Notes under the pieces: generated by a model
What the model saw: the letters and a program-made list of their open reading frames with translations, nothing else
Database searches by the model: none
Told to the model about the DNA's origin: nothing
Position numbers and translations under genes: made by a program
Origin: Coraliomargarita_B sp046540835
Lineage (GTDB): Bacteria > Verrucomicrobiota > Verrucomicrobiia > Opitutales > Coraliomargaritaceae
Direction of reading: 5' to 3'
Assembly: GCA_046540835.1 (NCBI GenBank)
Contig: JBKHEL010000124.1
Coordinates: 1-6,575 of the forward strand
DNA length: 6,575 nt
Shown: piece after piece, positions 6,322 through 6,575 of the stretch
Layout of the letters: every line of letters starts with the position of its first letter
How positions within the stretch are numbered: position 1 is the first letter of the stretch

Positions 6322-6430
6322 ATCTGCTTATACGGGTGACCAGTCCTGAATTTTCTCCTGAGCCATCGGTCACGGAAGCATACATCGAGGCTCCTGTTTC
6401 CCCCCCTTGTCAATCCGCATAAACAAGTCG

Positions 6431-6457
6431 TTCCAAATTAAAAGGAATGAATTGGAA
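6431..6457. repeat. Operator-like inverted repeat upstream of the efflux operon
   Basis: TTCCAAATT (6431-6439) and AATTGGAA (6450-6457) are inverted copies with one extra base in the left arm, and the spacer is A/G-rich. The position, about 110-135 bp before the adaptor start, suits a repressor site such as those of TetR or MarR family regulators of RND pumps. That role is inference only. Confidence 0.35.
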
Positions 6458-6471
6458 AAGCCCTGCATCCC

Positions 6472-6510
6472 TGCCAACTTCAGCGGAACCTGCGCGAAGC
6501 GATTTTGGCA
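6472..6510. repeat. 13-bp interrupted hairpin upstream of the efflux operon
   Basis: TGCCAA (6472-6477) pairs with TTGGCA (6505-6510). Inside, CTTC pairs with GAAG (6478-6481 with 6496-6499) and GCG with CGC (6483-6485 with 6493-6495), leaving a 7-nt loop. A one-base bulge and a five-base one-sided loop interrupt it. No T-run follows on either strand, so it is not a terminator. It could be an operator or a leader structure. Confidence 0.4.
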
Positions 6511-6520
6511 GTCTTACCGG

Positions 6521-6542
6521 AAAAAAAATCCTCTCGGCGAGA
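6521..6542 (-). terminator. Weak terminator-like structure after the upstream gene
   Basis: Read on the minus strand, a short perfect palindrome TCTCGCCGAGA (6542-6532) is followed 3 nt later by eight T (6528-6521). The stem is only four to five pairs, which is weak, but it lies immediately after a probable stop codon at 6544-6546, where a terminator is expected. Confidence 0.35.
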
Positions 6543-6543
6543 A

Positions 6544-6575
6544 TTAAGACTTGATTCGCTCACTCAGCCGCGCAT
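6544..6575 (-). CDS. Possible 3' end of an upstream gene (partial)
   Basis: One minus-strand frame entering from the right edge reads ARLSERIKS and then TAA (6546-6544), followed at once by the terminator-like structure. The other two minus-strand frames stop sooner and have no such context. Nine codons are too few to identify the product. A repressor gene is common at this position beside RND operons, but nothing here shows it. Confidence 0.35.
   Translation of the reverse strand, partial: ARLSERIKS

Larger units (their letters stand above)
6322..6543 (-). promoter_or_regulatory. Upstream region of the efflux operon
   Basis: These 222 bases between the probable end of an upstream gene and the adaptor start should hold the operon promoter. 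A TTGACA hexamer lies on the minus strand at 6408-6413, but no TATAAT-like box stands at a normal distance from it, so I do not call a promoter. Inverted repeats at 6431-6457 and 6472-6510 are described separately. A run of seven C (plus strand) occupies 6400-6406. No ORF of note is present. Confidence 0.4.

Noticed and set aside
1..6575. tRNA, rRNA or CRISPR array
   Set aside because: I found no cloverleaf with a T-loop motif, no rRNA-like sequence and no regularly spaced repeats.

Overview
The window comes from a Gram-negative bacterium. A lipid-anchored periplasmic adaptor followed by an AcrB-type inner-membrane pump only makes sense in a cell with two membranes. The pump operon is GC-rich (one sampled 60-base stretch at 2221-2280 is about 65% G+C), while the gene at the left edge is clearly AT-richer (61-120 is about 37%). 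The overall style, with weak ribosome binding sites and lineage-restricted small proteins beside a standard pump, would suit Verrucomicrobiota or a relative. That placement is a guess from memory and nothing in the window proves it.

Layout from left to right. (1) 37-1044, minus strand: an AT-rich gene for an unrecognised secreted protein with a signal peptide. (2) 1045-1429: no convincing gene, but a G9 tract and a 115-bp inverted-repeat structure at 1307-1421 carrying two hairpins. (3) 1430-2000, plus strand: a small gene, tentatively a DUF2103-like protein, whose 5' end appears to be split by a 185-bp inverted-repeat element (1457-1641) flanked by an 8-bp direct repeat, GCGATCCG. Removing the element and one repeat copy on paper rejoins an ATG at 1430 in frame with the remaining ORF. 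This is the most notable observation in the window. (4) 2044-5136 and 5140-6321, both minus strand: a two-gene efflux operon, with the adaptor (AcrA-like lipoprotein) first and the AcrB-like HAE1 pump 3 nt behind it. (5) 6322-6543: the operon's upstream region, with two inverted repeats that could be operators or leader structures. (6) 6544-6575, minus strand: probably the last codons of another gene, followed by a weak terminator-like structure.

The adaptor and pump would form a proton-driven tripartite multidrug exporter together with an outer-membrane channel of the TolC/OprM type, which is not encoded here. The pump keeps the proton-relay residues and all five phenylalanines of the AcrB binding pocket that I checked, so it looks functional. 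I see no tRNA, rRNA, CRISPR array or complete insertion sequence.
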